A stretch of DNA of 64,000 nucleotides from Takakia lepidozioides (taxonomy: Eukaryota; Streptophyta; Takakiopsida; Takakiales; Takakiaceae): NCBI GenBank assembly GCA_030704615.1, contig CM060731.1, forward strand, positions 15,624,001 to 15,688,000, read 5' to 3'. Below the pieces are notes generated by a model, which saw only the letters and a program-made list of their open reading frames with translations, was not told where the DNA came from and searched no databases. The position numbers were made by a program, and so were the translations under genes. The stretch's first letter is position 1. Each line of letters begins with the position of its first letter. Positions 47,601 through 55,879 of this stretch are shown piece by piece.

Positions 47601-47767
47601 TCCTTCAAACTGAAGGCAAAGCAATTCCTGTAAGCCCTCAGGAACCGCCGTATACGTCGTCTCTCTCCTCCGGTGACAATGGGTCCAATGTCAGGCTCCC
47701 AATTGTCCTCCGTAACTACAACCTTAAGTCCAGTGGGCTTAGAGGTAGAGGACGCGTCCCGTGGTTG
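44633..47767 (-). CDS. Pol: reverse transcriptase - RNase H - integrase - PHD finger
   Basis: Read in frame after the UAG. There is no sensible ATG at the start, so it is probably translated only as a readthrough fusion. Residues are counted from 47608: RT with LDLRSGYHQ (115-123) and YIDD (181-184); RNase H with HTDWS, YEGE and TDHQP (D330, E372, D397); integrase zinc HHCC (H579, H584, C614, C617) and catalytic D646, D706, E741. The C-terminus is a C4HC3 PHD finger (C945, C948, C960, C963, H968, C971, C986, C989, with W984) in place of the chromodomain of many plant gypsy elements. PHD fingers bind histone H3 tails, so it may steer integration. All catalytic residues are present. TAG at 44635-44633 ends the frame. 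Confidence 0.95.
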   Translation of the reverse strand, partial: QPRDASSTSKPTGLKVVVTEDNWEPDIGPIVTGGERRRIRRFLRAYRNCFAFSLKDLGALKGQEIRIELATDTPIFRRPYRYSDMERSLIQMRTQDLWEAGLVELSGGEYASATVMPAKKDVYGNWTERRMCGDYRPVNRQTKSDKYAMPTPEEIFDAIGHAKAFSTLDLRSGYHQLPIKEADKQKTAFWGINEHGKDCLYQWRFLPFGLKNAPAEFQRVMDRILAGVDFARCYIDDIIIFSVTMEEHERHLQVVLERLRAHGLKLHPGKCKFFHNQIEYLGHMIYPGGLGVQQTKVEAIAQIPRPTDVSRVRAFMGLANYYRRFVKGFSTIAKALTKLTKVDQEWQWEDEQERAFQELKARLTSAPILRRPIRGRPFQLHTDWSMLGLGAVLTQVDDEGREFVVAYASRSNNAAEAKYSSYEGECLAAVWAVAHFRCYLYGNLFTLVTDHQPLKWLMESDKLTGKLARWALILQEYDFQVVHRPGLVNRDADGLSRNPCMSQQDDTGARWHGETDEEMVPGWHASAFLCILASGGQIGPTTGMTVDGVSEDPEASDELGGARDIHEDSAVLDYLRTGDTAAIVTARERDRILQRAKRFKWEGIHLLRVWEDGRVRIVPHPTQRARLVRHAHEELGHFGVRRTHSLLQGQYWWRGMHTEVQQFVARCMVCDRVRASFNAPTPQLHPLPIMGLGYRWSLDFAGPLPLTMRHHRYVLVMVEHFSKWIELVPLPDKASEGAAYAFLDRVLSRFGAPAEVLTDQGREFLGEFQALCDKALIDHRTTSRDHPEADGLAERVVQTVKRGLRKYGLQKGHLGDWDLQVPWLAMGYRFSKQASLASFSPYFLLFGREPDLPAAIRRDTAQVLNLDDPDVWVRACDQRAELFKKVMPMAFENLAIAQHRDTLRYATIRGGGYRPGVRRFSPGDYVYLQQTAPTTLDVTAGRVILRVREVLPSGVLILEGRDGMTWKDHVRNCAPCHLPNVDGRVDPNLAVVPAGLRCMLCGSAKGAATMLVCDRCSRGWHMGCLTPPLEKVPDGDWLCPHCLG

Positions 47768-47770
47768 CTA
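47762..47770 (-). promoter_or_regulatory. Leaky UAG stop in CARYYA readthrough context
   Basis: Minus-strand codons are TAG CAA CCA. UAG followed by CARYYA is the best known readthrough context in plants (tobacco mosaic virus type). The frame before (methyltransferase ORF) and after (RT ORF) is the same, with no other stop between 51937 and 44636. This predicts a short Gag-PR-MTase product and a minor long product that includes Pol. Confidence 0.8.
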
Positions 47771-50700
47771 TGCTGCAACCTCTTGAGCAGTACTCCCTAC
47801 CTGCTCAGTCAATGACAAGGCATCATCCTGCCCCATCATCTCATCCTTGAGGACCTCCTCAACTCGAGAAGAATCCCCAACCTCATCCATCACAGCCGCC
47901 TTGGCTGCCAACTCCCTCTGAACCTCGAGCACCTCCCACGTGTGCCATGGATGCATGCACCCCGTGGTCCTCATATGCTCGCCCCCACTCACTGCCTGTA
48001 CCGTCTCGGTAGGCAGAGAGACCATTGAGGGAAGTGTATTCCGCACTCTGCGTTGCTCAGCTAGAGCCAAGCTGATAATCCAGGTCAAGCAATTGAGATC
48101 CATTGCTTGCCCCAACACTTGACGACGTGATGCCTCAGAAAGAGACGACACCGCCGTGGTACCAGTGGTAAAACCCATTGCCCGCTCACGCTCGTCAGCA
48201 TTAGGCTCCACTAACTGCTGCAACTGAGCATCCCACAGGAGGCCAGGTCCACTATCCCGGAAAGCATGCGATCCTGGGAAGCTGAGCAGTGTAGGTAATG
48301 CTGCTCGTGGTTGACCCACCTTGTTGACCACTGCCAAAGGCGAACGGTCATCGTGTCTCACACGTTGAGACTGCCTCCCTGTGTCCAGAATGTTATCCAC
48401 TGTGAGATGTGCTGGCCGCTGCACCCCATCAAATGCACGCTTGAGCAGTGCGGGTGGCATCATGTTAGTCCACCATAGCCGTGGACGATGAGCCCGTGAC
48501 CCCACTGTAGCTGCATCTAGCAACACTGCTGACCCAAGCCACGACCGGACTTGATGCACACTGGCCATCACCCTGGCCCGAGAATCGCCCATCAGTGGCA
48601 CATTCTCCAAGATGTATGCTGGAGATACAGCTTGATGAAGCTGCAAGTGGCGCAAAACCCGCACCATCTCCCAAAACAGACCCGACCTCGAGTCTCGCAA
48701 TCCATTGCCATGCCCGGCTGATGAATGCCCTTGGCAGGGCCAACCTGCCACTACCAGATCAATGGAGCCAACCCGCTCCAAATCCTGCGCCCCCAGCAAC
48801 GAAATGTCTGCTGGCAAGGCCTGCTGATATCCACGAATTGCAGACACCGACAACAACTCAGGGTACCGCTGCACCAACTGAGCAACATGGCGAAGTGAAA
48901 CGCGTCGTGCAGTCTCATCCCTCTCCACATACAGGTAACGCCGAACTCGTACACCTGCCTGTAACACAGCAGCCAATCCGGTGCTGATCCCGCCAAACAA
49001 GTCCAGAAGACAAATGCCTTCATCCGGAGACTGCCACACAATAGGTGTGGTGTCCAATGGAGACAATTGAGGTGGTCCTGGTGCAATCCCCACACTCTCC
49101 TCCTCTCCTGACGGTACAAAAGCCTCCACCCAGGCTTGTTGCACCCGTCGATCAGCATCCCGCTGCAAATCCTTGCTCGTGCCCCACAATGGAGTCTGAG
49201 CAACCATGGTAGGCAACTCCGCCATACCATACATGTCATCCTGCTCTCCCGGAGGTGGTACATCCTCTGAATGAGCATTGCCCTCAAGCAACTCTCTAGG
49301 CCAACTCACTGCCGCTGTGAATGCTGCTAGTGTCGGCATCTTGCCTCGCTGGGCAACCGCAACTCCTCCTATGAACGTCACAGGGAGCTGCACACGCCGG
49401 CCCTCCCCTGACTGCCATGCAGGCCTATAGGAAGCTGACTCCTCCCAAAAATCCAGGGTGAAGCCCATGGGGTACAACACTGCCCCACCAACCAGGACAT
49501 CGTATGAGACTGCGTCTGTCACAATGGCCTTGGCTCGCATCACTGAGCCATCTGTAGGGTGATCCGGCCGTAGTCTGATAGCCAACTCATGCCGTGTCAT
49601 GCCCCGAGCCTGCTCCGATCCTCCCAGAGACGTCTGTATCTGGAAAGGACAAGGCTCCATATCCGCCTCCGTGAGGCCCAAGCCTGCAATAGCAGCTCTG
49701 CCCAGCATCAGTGGCTGAGCTCCCGAGTCCAACAAGACTCGCAGTGGCCGGTACCTCTTGCCTGCCGGTCCACTCAAACAGAAAATGCCATCCTGGTTGT
49801 CTAACATGACAACTCCAGGTGTCACCATGGCGCGCTCAATGGCTGGCCTAGCTGGCAGCTCCATCAACCTGGCAGCTGCAGCTTGCCATGGCGCCGCCGT
49901 GGCAGTCTTGACCCTCAAATCCGAGGATCCCTCCGGCACTACACCTCCCACTATCTCCGCAGAAGATGAAGTAACCTCCCCACTCTCACAGAGTGTAGCT
50001 GCCAGCCTGAACACCTCAGCTGGTCTTACCCCCGGCGTCGCAATCATGGTAGCCGAGAACAATGGAGCCTGGCACACAGATGTGGCCGCTCCTAGCAGCA
50101 CACTAGCTGCCGTAGCCTTGGCAACACTAGGTAGTGGTGCTACCCGTGTAGCTCTCCCCAATGGCATAGTAACCTCCGCCTCGGTAACAGTCGGGCGAGA
50201 ACTAGGTGCCATGGATGGCGTCGACACTGTCTCCGCCAATGTGAATGACTGAGGAAGCCTAGCCTGACGGCTTGCCTCCCCACGCTGTGGATCCAACTCC
50301 ACCTCTGCACCTCGTGGCTCAGGAACTCGTGCTGCTCCTCGAGTCACGGCTGCAGCAGACTCCACCTGCACTAGTGGTAGTGCTGCTCCACACATGAATC
50401 CCATGCCTCCCATATCTCCTCCCTCAGGAGCAGGAGGTGGACCATCCGGCCTTAGAGCCGGTACCACCTGAGCTGTAGCCATGGCAGCGAGCCTCTGCTC
50501 TAGCTGCTGAAGCCGGTTGGCCATGCCTTGGTCAACACCCTGACCTCCGCGTCCTTGGCCACGTTGAGCTTGCCCTTGGCCTGCACCTCGTGGCTGGCCA
50601 CCTCGTCCCCTCTGGGCTGCTCCACCTCGCCCCCGGCCACCATTGTTCCCTTGGAACTGGCCTGGGCGCAACTCAGGATGCAAACCATAACACTGGCCTC

Positions 50701-51730
50701 TCCATGCCCGTGTTGCCACAATGCCCACACTGTAACTGTGCAGGCTGTGCATGTGCCGGCCCTTTGCCTCCCTCTGGAAATCCTTCTTGACATGGGGTCC
50801 TCCACATGTCCAGCACACCACATCCGCCCGTTGTTGGCCAGCAAATGAAGGGAGAGACCCCTGCATCTGAGGTCCTCTCTGCCCTTCCCTGAGCTTCACC
50901 TGAGCCCCCTTGTTGCCTTGAGCACGTTGAGGTAGTGGTTGGCTAGGAGCACCACTACCCCGTGGTGTCTCCTTAGCAAATCCCACCATGACCACTCGTT
51001 CCTCCACCATGTTGAGCTCTATCCGCTCTGCCAGCAAAAACACATTTGCTAAGGTGGGTTGGGCCGCTTGTAGGAGAGTTGCATCCCGCACCCTTCTCCT
51101 CAGCTCCTTGTCCAATATCCCATACCAGAATTGGACTGCCTGAGCTTCCGTAACCCCTTGGGTTACATTTATCAAGCGCCTCATGCGAGTGAAAGCCTCC
51201 CTCAAGCTCTCGGTCGGCTTCCGTTGGAACTCTTGCAAGCTCCGCAACTTCTCTGTCCTCACCCCTTGGTAGTTCCCTCTCAACTCTTCGAAGAACTCCA
51301 CAACAGGGTTGAAGGCAGGCACGGGTGCTAGTGCTGGTGCGGTAGTGGCTTGGGTGGACGTCGTAGCTACTGTACCACCAGTCCCACTGCTGCTTGCTGA
51401 AGCTGCCGGTGCAGCGGCAGGTGTAGCCACTGCCCTCGTGGCTCTAGTGCCCCTAGTGATGGAGACATAGTCGGGTGACCAGTACATCCTCCACTCCTCG
51501 ATCTCAACCTCATGCCCCCGCCTGAACTCATGGTAATCATCCATAGGCGGCCCCTCAAGGTGCTGAAACAGCCCTTTCCATGCCATGAACGGCGTAAATA
51601 GTTGTGGATTGCGCATTTGCTGCAAATCACACCAACTATCAAACTCTTGGATAAAATCATCCAACTCAATGGTGCCCACCGCCCCAGAGTACCTTCGTGG
51701 CCCCTTGGTAGCTCCATACATCTCCTCCAT
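47768..51730 (-). CDS. Gag - zinc knuckle - aspartic protease - C5 cytosine DNA methyltransferase
   Basis: The open frame runs from about 51955 to a TAG at 47770-47768. The first ATG is at 51730 (MEEMYGATKGP). Residues below are counted from 51937. Gag core about 75-310 (FNPVVEFFEELRGNY, LREAFTRMRRLIN); CWTC at 375-378 starts a CCHC knuckle; Gly/Arg/Gln-rich stretch 430-475; Ala/Thr-rich linker; retropepsin DSGA at 737-740. Methyltransferase 974-1292: motif I DLFGG 979-983, motif IV PCQ 1067-1069 with catalytic Cys1068, motif VI ENV 1111-1113, motif VIII RPRLWW 1151-1156, motif IX/X-like ERAMGF and VLGQAMD. The order is collinear, not permuted as in DRM. It should methylate cytosine at C5 using S-adenosylmethionine; which class it joins is open, the PCQGHSSAG..GLFWE pattern leaning to DNMT3-like. 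Confidence 0.92.
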   Translation of the reverse strand: MEEMYGATKGPRRYSGAVGTIELDDFIQEFDSWCDLQQMRNPQLFTPFMAWKGLFQHLEGPPMDDYHEFRRGHEVEIEEWRMYWSPDYVSITRGTRATRAVATPAAAPAASASSSGTGGTVATTSTQATTAPALAPVPAFNPVVEFFEELRGNYQGVRTEKLRSLQEFQRKPTESLREAFTRMRRLINVTQGVTEAQAVQFWYGILDKELRRRVRDATLLQAAQPTLANVFLLAERIELNMVEERVVMVGFAKETPRGSGAPSQPLPQRAQGNKGAQVKLREGQRGPQMQGSLPSFAGQQRADVVCWTCGGPHVKKDFQREAKGRHMHSLHSYSVGIVATRAWRGQCYGLHPELRPGQFQGNNGGRGRGGAAQRGRGGQPRGAGQGQAQRGQGRGGQGVDQGMANRLQQLEQRLAAMATAQVVPALRPDGPPPAPEGGDMGGMGFMCGAALPLVQVESAAAVTRGAARVPEPRGAEVELDPQRGEASRQARLPQSFTLAETVSTPSMAPSSRPTVTEAEVTMPLGRATRVAPLPSVAKATAASVLLGAATSVCQAPLFSATMIATPGVRPAEVFRLAATLCESGEVTSSSAEIVGGVVPEGSSDLRVKTATAAPWQAAAARLMELPARPAIERAMVTPGVVMLDNQDGIFCLSGPAGKRYRPLRVLLDSGAQPLMLGRAAIAGLGLTEADMEPCPFQIQTSLGGSEQARGMTRHELAIRLRPDHPTDGSVMRAKAIVTDAVSYDVLVGGAVLYPMGFTLDFWEESASYRPAWQSGEGRRVQLPVTFIGGVAVAQRGKMPTLAAFTAAVSWPRELLEGNAHSEDVPPPGEQDDMYGMAELPTMVAQTPLWGTSKDLQRDADRRVQQAWVEAFVPSGEEESVGIAPGPPQLSPLDTTPIVWQSPDEGICLLDLFGGISTGLAAVLQAGVRVRRYLYVERDETARRVSLRHVAQLVQRYPELLSVSAIRGYQQALPADISLLGAQDLERVGSIDLVVAGWPCQGHSSAGHGNGLRDSRSGLFWEMVRVLRHLQLHQAVSPAYILENVPLMGDSRARVMASVHQVRSWLGSAVLLDAATVGSRAHRPRLWWTNMMPPALLKRAFDGVQRPAHLTVDNILDTGRQSQRVRHDDRSPLAVVNKVGQPRAALPTLLSFPGSHAFRDSGPGLLWDAQLQQLVEPNADERERAMGFTTGTTAVSSLSEASRRQVLGQAMDLNCLTWIISLALAEQRRVRNTLPSMVSLPTETVQAVSGGEHMRTTGCMHPWHTWEVLEVQRELAAKAAVMDEVGDSSRVEEVLKDEMMGQDDALSLTEQVGSTAQEVAA

Positions 51731-52666
51731 TGTGTCCCACAACAATGGCAAAGAAACAACTTGCACCGCCGGTATGAGCCCTCCTGATTCACAATCCGAA
51801 TCAGAACCTTCCGTGGAAGACACAGGAGGTGAAGGTGGCCTAAACCGCACACCTCGTCTCGTGTACCCACTAGTATCGCTAGTGCTCGAACCGGCACTGT
51901 CCCCAGCAACTAGTGGCACCTCCGTGTTGACACTCAACCGGTCATGAACATGTCCCTAACCCCCTCTTCACAAGGTAACCGGGTAGAGAACCTGTTGCGG
52001 CTTATGGTTTGGAATACTAAGTTCCTAACATAGCCTACACCTGTACCTGCATCCACCGCAAGCACTCCTATGGTTGGCTGGTCATCACCTCCAACCTCAC
52101 CACAGGAGAAACAATGATGGTCTGGCTGGTCATCACCCCAGCCTCACCATCGACAGCATGCTCTAGGACTGGCCGGTGATCAAATCCGGACCAATCACCT
52201 ATAAAAACAAGCGCCCACACAAAACTAGCATGGCGCACAGTCAAGCATGCAGGTATGGAGGGGATCCAAACACAAGAAATCAGATCGACAACTCCCCCAC
52301 ACCAAAAACAACTCCACGGTGTTGCTCCTGCAAGGACACCCCAGCCCAAACCCGGACTGACTCTTGCCTCCACCTACGGAAAGGTCTTGGCCTAATGAGA
52401 GGGTGGAAACTACGAGGAAGAGAAGCTAAAGCAATGCCTAACCCCAGCATGCTCTCATCCCAACACTCTGCCTCTCCTCTCTACCCTCACTTGCATGACC
52501 ATGGGAATATCATGAAGATACTCCTCAAACCGCCCTCCACGAGCTTCAAAATTTGGCCTTCCAGACCACATGCCAGTCCTTAGGCAGTCCACCAGTGCCT
52601 CCATGAGTCAGCACAGGTCAACACGGTCCACCACAGACCAGCACAGGCCTACACAGCTCACTGGTC

Positions 52667-54045
52667 ACAGCCGTCACAGTCCCACAGGCCACTGGGCACA
52701 GCCTGTCGCAGCCCCTCACAGCCTGTCACAGCCTCAAAGGCCTCAGGCACGGCCTGTCACAGCCCGTCACAGCCCGTCACAGCCCCAAAGGCCATGGGCA
52801 CGGCCTGTCACAGCCCCTCACAGCCCGTCACAGCCCCAAAGGCCTCAGGCACGGCCTGTCACAGCCCGTCACAGCCCCAAAGGCCTCAGGCATGGCCTGT
52901 CACAGCCCCTCACAGCCCCTCACAGCCTCAAAGGCCTCAGGCACGGCCTGTCACAGCCCCTCACAGCCCGTCACAGCCCCAAAGGCCATGGGCACGGCCT
53001 GTCACAGCCCCTCACAGCCCGTCACAGCCTCACAGGGCACAGGGCACAGCCTGTCACAGCCCATCACAGCCTGTCACAGCCTGTCACAGCTTGCCACAGC
53101 CCGTCACAGCCCGTCACAGCCTCAAAGGCCTCAGGCACGGCCTGTCACAGCCCCTCACAGCCCGTCACAGCCTCAAAGGCCTCAGGCACGGCCTGTCACA
53201 GCCCCTCACAGCCCCTCACAGCCTCAAAGGCCTCAGGAACGGCCTGTCACAGCCCCTCACAGCCCGTCACAGCCCAAAGGCCATGGGCACGGCCTGTCAC
53301 AGCCCCTCACAGCCCGTCACAGCCCCAAAGGCCTCAGGCACGGCCTGTCACAGCCCCTCACAGCCCCAAAGGCCATGGGCACAGCCTGTCACAGCCCGTC
53401 ACAGCCCCACAGGCCTCAGGGCACAGCCTGTCACAGCCCCGCACAGCCCGTCACAGCCCCAAAGGCCACTGGGCACAGCCTGTCACAGCCTGACACAGCC
53501 CGTCACAGCCCATCACAGCTTGCCACAACCTGTCACAGCCCGTCACAGCCCCACAGGCCAGAGGGCACAGCCTGTCACAGCCCATCACAGCCCATCACAG
53601 CTCCACAGGGCACAGGCACAGCCCATCACAGCCTGTCACAGCTTGCCACAGCCTGTCACAGCCCGTCACAGCCCCACAGGCCAGAGGGCACAGCCTGTCA
53701 CAGCCCATCACAGCCCATCACAGCTCCACAGGGCACAGGGCACAGCCTGTCACAGCCCATCACAGCCCATCACAGCCTGTCACAGCTTGCCACAGCCCAT
53801 CACAGCCCGTCACAGCCCCACAGGCCACTGGGCACAGCCCGTCACAGCCCGTCACAGCCCCACAGGGCACAGGGCACAGCCTGTCACAGCCCCTCACAGC
53901 CCGTCACAGCCCCAAAGGCCTCAGGCACGGCCTGTCACAGCCCCTCACAGCCCGTCACAGCCCCAAAGGCCTCAGGCATGGCCTGTCACACCCCTCACAG
54001 CCCGTCACAGCCTCAAAGGCCTCAGGCACGGCCTGTCACAGCCCC
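52667..54045. repeat. Minisatellite of CACAGCC(C/T)(G/C)T units in the element's leader
   Basis: About 1.4 kb is built from 10-bp units (CACAGCCCGT, CACAGCCCCT, CACAGCCTGT) arranged in higher-order blocks separated by CAAAGGCCTCAGGCACGGC, CAAAGGCCATGGGCACGGC or CACAGGGCACAGGGCA. Since ten is not a multiple of three and no unit contains a stop, several plus-strand frames stay open for hundreds of codons. Those frames are by-products. The array lies in the untranslated leader of the retrotransposon (transcribed as the complement). Confidence 0.9.
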
Positions 54046-54893
54046 TCCCTTCCTTCCTTGCACTCCCACACCTGAAAGTGCAAGCCTTCACCAGGCTGAT
54101 AGCATGCTCCACACATGCATTGCCCTCACATAAGGGAAGTCAGCCCTTCCCTCTTCCTTGCTTGCCCTCCAAGCTTGAAGATGGAAGCTTCAAGGAGCTG
54201 AATACATGCTCCACACATGCAACCTCTTCACACAAGAGATATCAGCCCCCTATCTTGGCTCCTTGGCTCCTTGATGCTCTCTAAGACAAGACTAAGCACT
54301 CCATAGCCTTTGCCAAGCTCCTGAAACCCTAAGGCTTACATTTCCAGCCACAAGACACTTCTCTTGTGGTGCAAGAGCTCTTCTTCCAAGCTCTGTAACC
54401 CTAGGTGTACATTCCATGGCCTTGCCGCACCTCTTAGCTCCTGTTCCAGCCCTGCTCTCGCCATGACAAGAGCCCTCTCAATGCTGAAGCTCGAGATTGA
54501 AACCCAATCTCACCATACTCCACAAAGTGCACTGATTTGCCCCAAGCCAAATCAGCCCTTTCGCTTGGTCTTGCAATCCTTCACACAATGACAGCTCGCA
54601 TTCCCAAGTCCAGTTCTCAGCTTTGCCACCAAAGCCACTATAACCTGCTCTTGACTGGTCCTCTTCCCAATCGTGCTTGCTCATGCATGTACACAATCTG
54701 AAACCATCAAGGTGCTCTGGAATTACCTACAGTATGGTGCTTTCATCTCTGAAGCTGAAGATCGAATGCCAAGGTTTACCACCTCGTAACCCACATCGCC
54801 TCCGCTTCTAACAACCAAGAGCTCCACGGTGCTCCTTGCATAACAACTTGGTTTCTCTCAATCTCAAGCAAAAACCACAAGTGCTACAACTAA
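54046..54893 (-). other. Leader of the retrotransposon, unique part
   Basis: No conserved coding frame. It lies between the primer-site hairpin and the minisatellite. A further unique leader part lies at 51731-52666. Confidence 0.5.
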
Positions 54894-54935
54894 CTCGTAT
54901 CTAGCACTCATAGATACGAGCTCATCTTTCTCGAG
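54894..54935 (-). promoter_or_regulatory. Putative primer-site region: LTR-complementary segment plus hairpin
   Basis: In element orientation the 16 nt directly after the 5' LTR (54935-54920) are CTCGAGAAAGATGAGC. This is the exact complement of a segment inside the LTR (55116-55101, LTR positions 147-162). It is followed by a perfect 10-bp stem (54920-54911 with 54903-54894) and 7-nt loop. No TGG-initial, tRNA 3'-end-type primer site is present. Self-priming as in Tf1-like elements, or 5'-3' RNA pairing as in Ty3, would explain this; both are inference. Confidence 0.55.
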
Positions 54936-55262
54936 TGATAAAGAAGAAGAATACAAGCACAAGCTCATGCGAGCTCACAAAGCTGAAGCATAAACTCATG
55001 CATATATAACCTCATCACTCAAATACAAGTCAAGCCAAGTGCACCCCACGCCATGGGGAATCCACACTACGGCGCCATAGCTAGGCGCGGTGAGGCTCAA
55101 CTCGAGAAAGATGAGCCTCCCGCGCTTGCCGTGAAGATAACCACTCCAGGGCCTAAATCTGCCTTGACCCCTGGATTGACACTTGGGCCAATCCCAAATG
55201 TCAATATGTAAAAGCTAGCTATTTCCTAGCTAGTTTCACACTAGTGGTAAAATAACTTGACA
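54936..55262 (-). repeat. 5' LTR (327 bp)
   Basis: TG...CA ends, identical to 43856-44182. On the minus strand a TATA-like TTATATATG lies near 55006-54998, so transcription could start around 54970, leaving a short R-U5. An upstream flank that is part of a possible host gene adjoins at 55263. Confidence 0.93.
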
Positions 55263-55487
55263 CCAAATTCTTGGACGTTGGAAGAAGAAGCCATGTTAGG
55301 CAGGTACAAATGGTTCATTGCAACCTTTACAGTGGATCCCAGCACCCCTAGATCTTCCCAAGATTGGCTATGACCTGCAACATCTCTAGCAACTTGAGAA
55401 CTACGCAGAGAATATGCAAGACCCGAATCAAAACCAGAAATTGAACTCGCAATGTCATCAAGTCTCACATGCCCATAAATCGTTCTT

Positions 55488-55872
55488 ACCTCTGGACCTT
55501 GCTACTGCCTTCAGTCTCATCGTTGGTGGCAGATGAGGATCCATCAAAATCAGGCCACACAGATAGCCTCAAACACTCATTTACCTCGGGAGAAAAGCCA
55601 TGTGGATCACCTTCCTCTTTACGATCAACCCACCCGAGAATCTCCGCAGCCTGACGACGATATAGGTACCGAAAATTGGCTGGTTTTGGAAATGCGGGCC
55701 ACTTCATCCGCTTGGCCCTCTTCAAGCACATAAGATAATCCTCATTCAAACACCCAATCAATTGGGCGACTTGCTCTAGAGAGGCGCCCAAAGCGCGAGC
55801 CCAATTGCCAATAACAAGAGACTCTTCTAGCAAATGCGCAGGAGCTGCTGGAGGCATGTCTGCAGAACCCAT
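55488..55872 (-). CDS. First exon of an unrecognised gene beside the 5' LTR
   Basis: A true ATG (55872-55870) opens 128 codons. A TATATAG lies about 20 bases upstream, which is close for a TATA box. The frame ends at TAA, but CAGAG|GTAAGAACG there is a strong 5' splice site, so an exon end at about 55490 is likely. The protein is soluble and helical with an aromatic/basic middle (RAKRMKWPAFPKPANFRYLYRRQ) and an acidic end. I recognise no family. A further open stretch in another frame follows (55468-55263, RLDDIASSISGFDSGLAYSL) and runs straight into the LTR, which suggests that the retrotransposon interrupts this gene. The rest was not found on the other side. Confidence 0.5.
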
Positions 55873-55879
55873 GTTGCCT

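Larger units (their letters stand above)
43856..55262 (-). mobile_element. Ty3/gypsy LTR retrotransposon encoding a C5 DNA methyltransferase and a PHD finger
   Basis: Two 327-bp LTRs, identical in every base I compared, bound an 11.4-kb element read on the minus strand. Order: 5' LTR, primer-site region with complementarity to the LTR, 3.2-kb leader with a minisatellite, gag with zinc-knuckle region, aspartic protease, cytosine methyltransferase, UAG, reverse transcriptase, RNase H, integrase, PHD finger, purine tract, a 184-bp duplicated segment, 3' LTR. The RT-RH-INT order is that of Ty3/gypsy. Identical LTRs mean recent insertion. Left flank TTAAT and right flank CCAAA do not form a target duplication. 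Retrotransposons with methyltransferases have been described in dinoflagellates and charophyte algae; whether this family is known in this lineage I cannot check. Confidence 0.93.

Noticed and set aside
47092-47608. RT gene starting at 47608 as an independent protein
   Set aside because: The start there is TTG, and the same frame continues without a stop up to the UAG at 47770, so a readthrough fusion fits better.
48595-50252. Plus-strand open frames of 130-164 codons within the gag/methyltransferase region
   Set aside because: Antisense shadows in GC-rich coding sequence.
52570-54284. Long plus-strand open frames (up to 496 codons) rich in His-Ser-Pro-Gln
   Set aside because: They come from a stop-free 10-bp minisatellite open in several frames and lie antisense in a retrotransposon leader.
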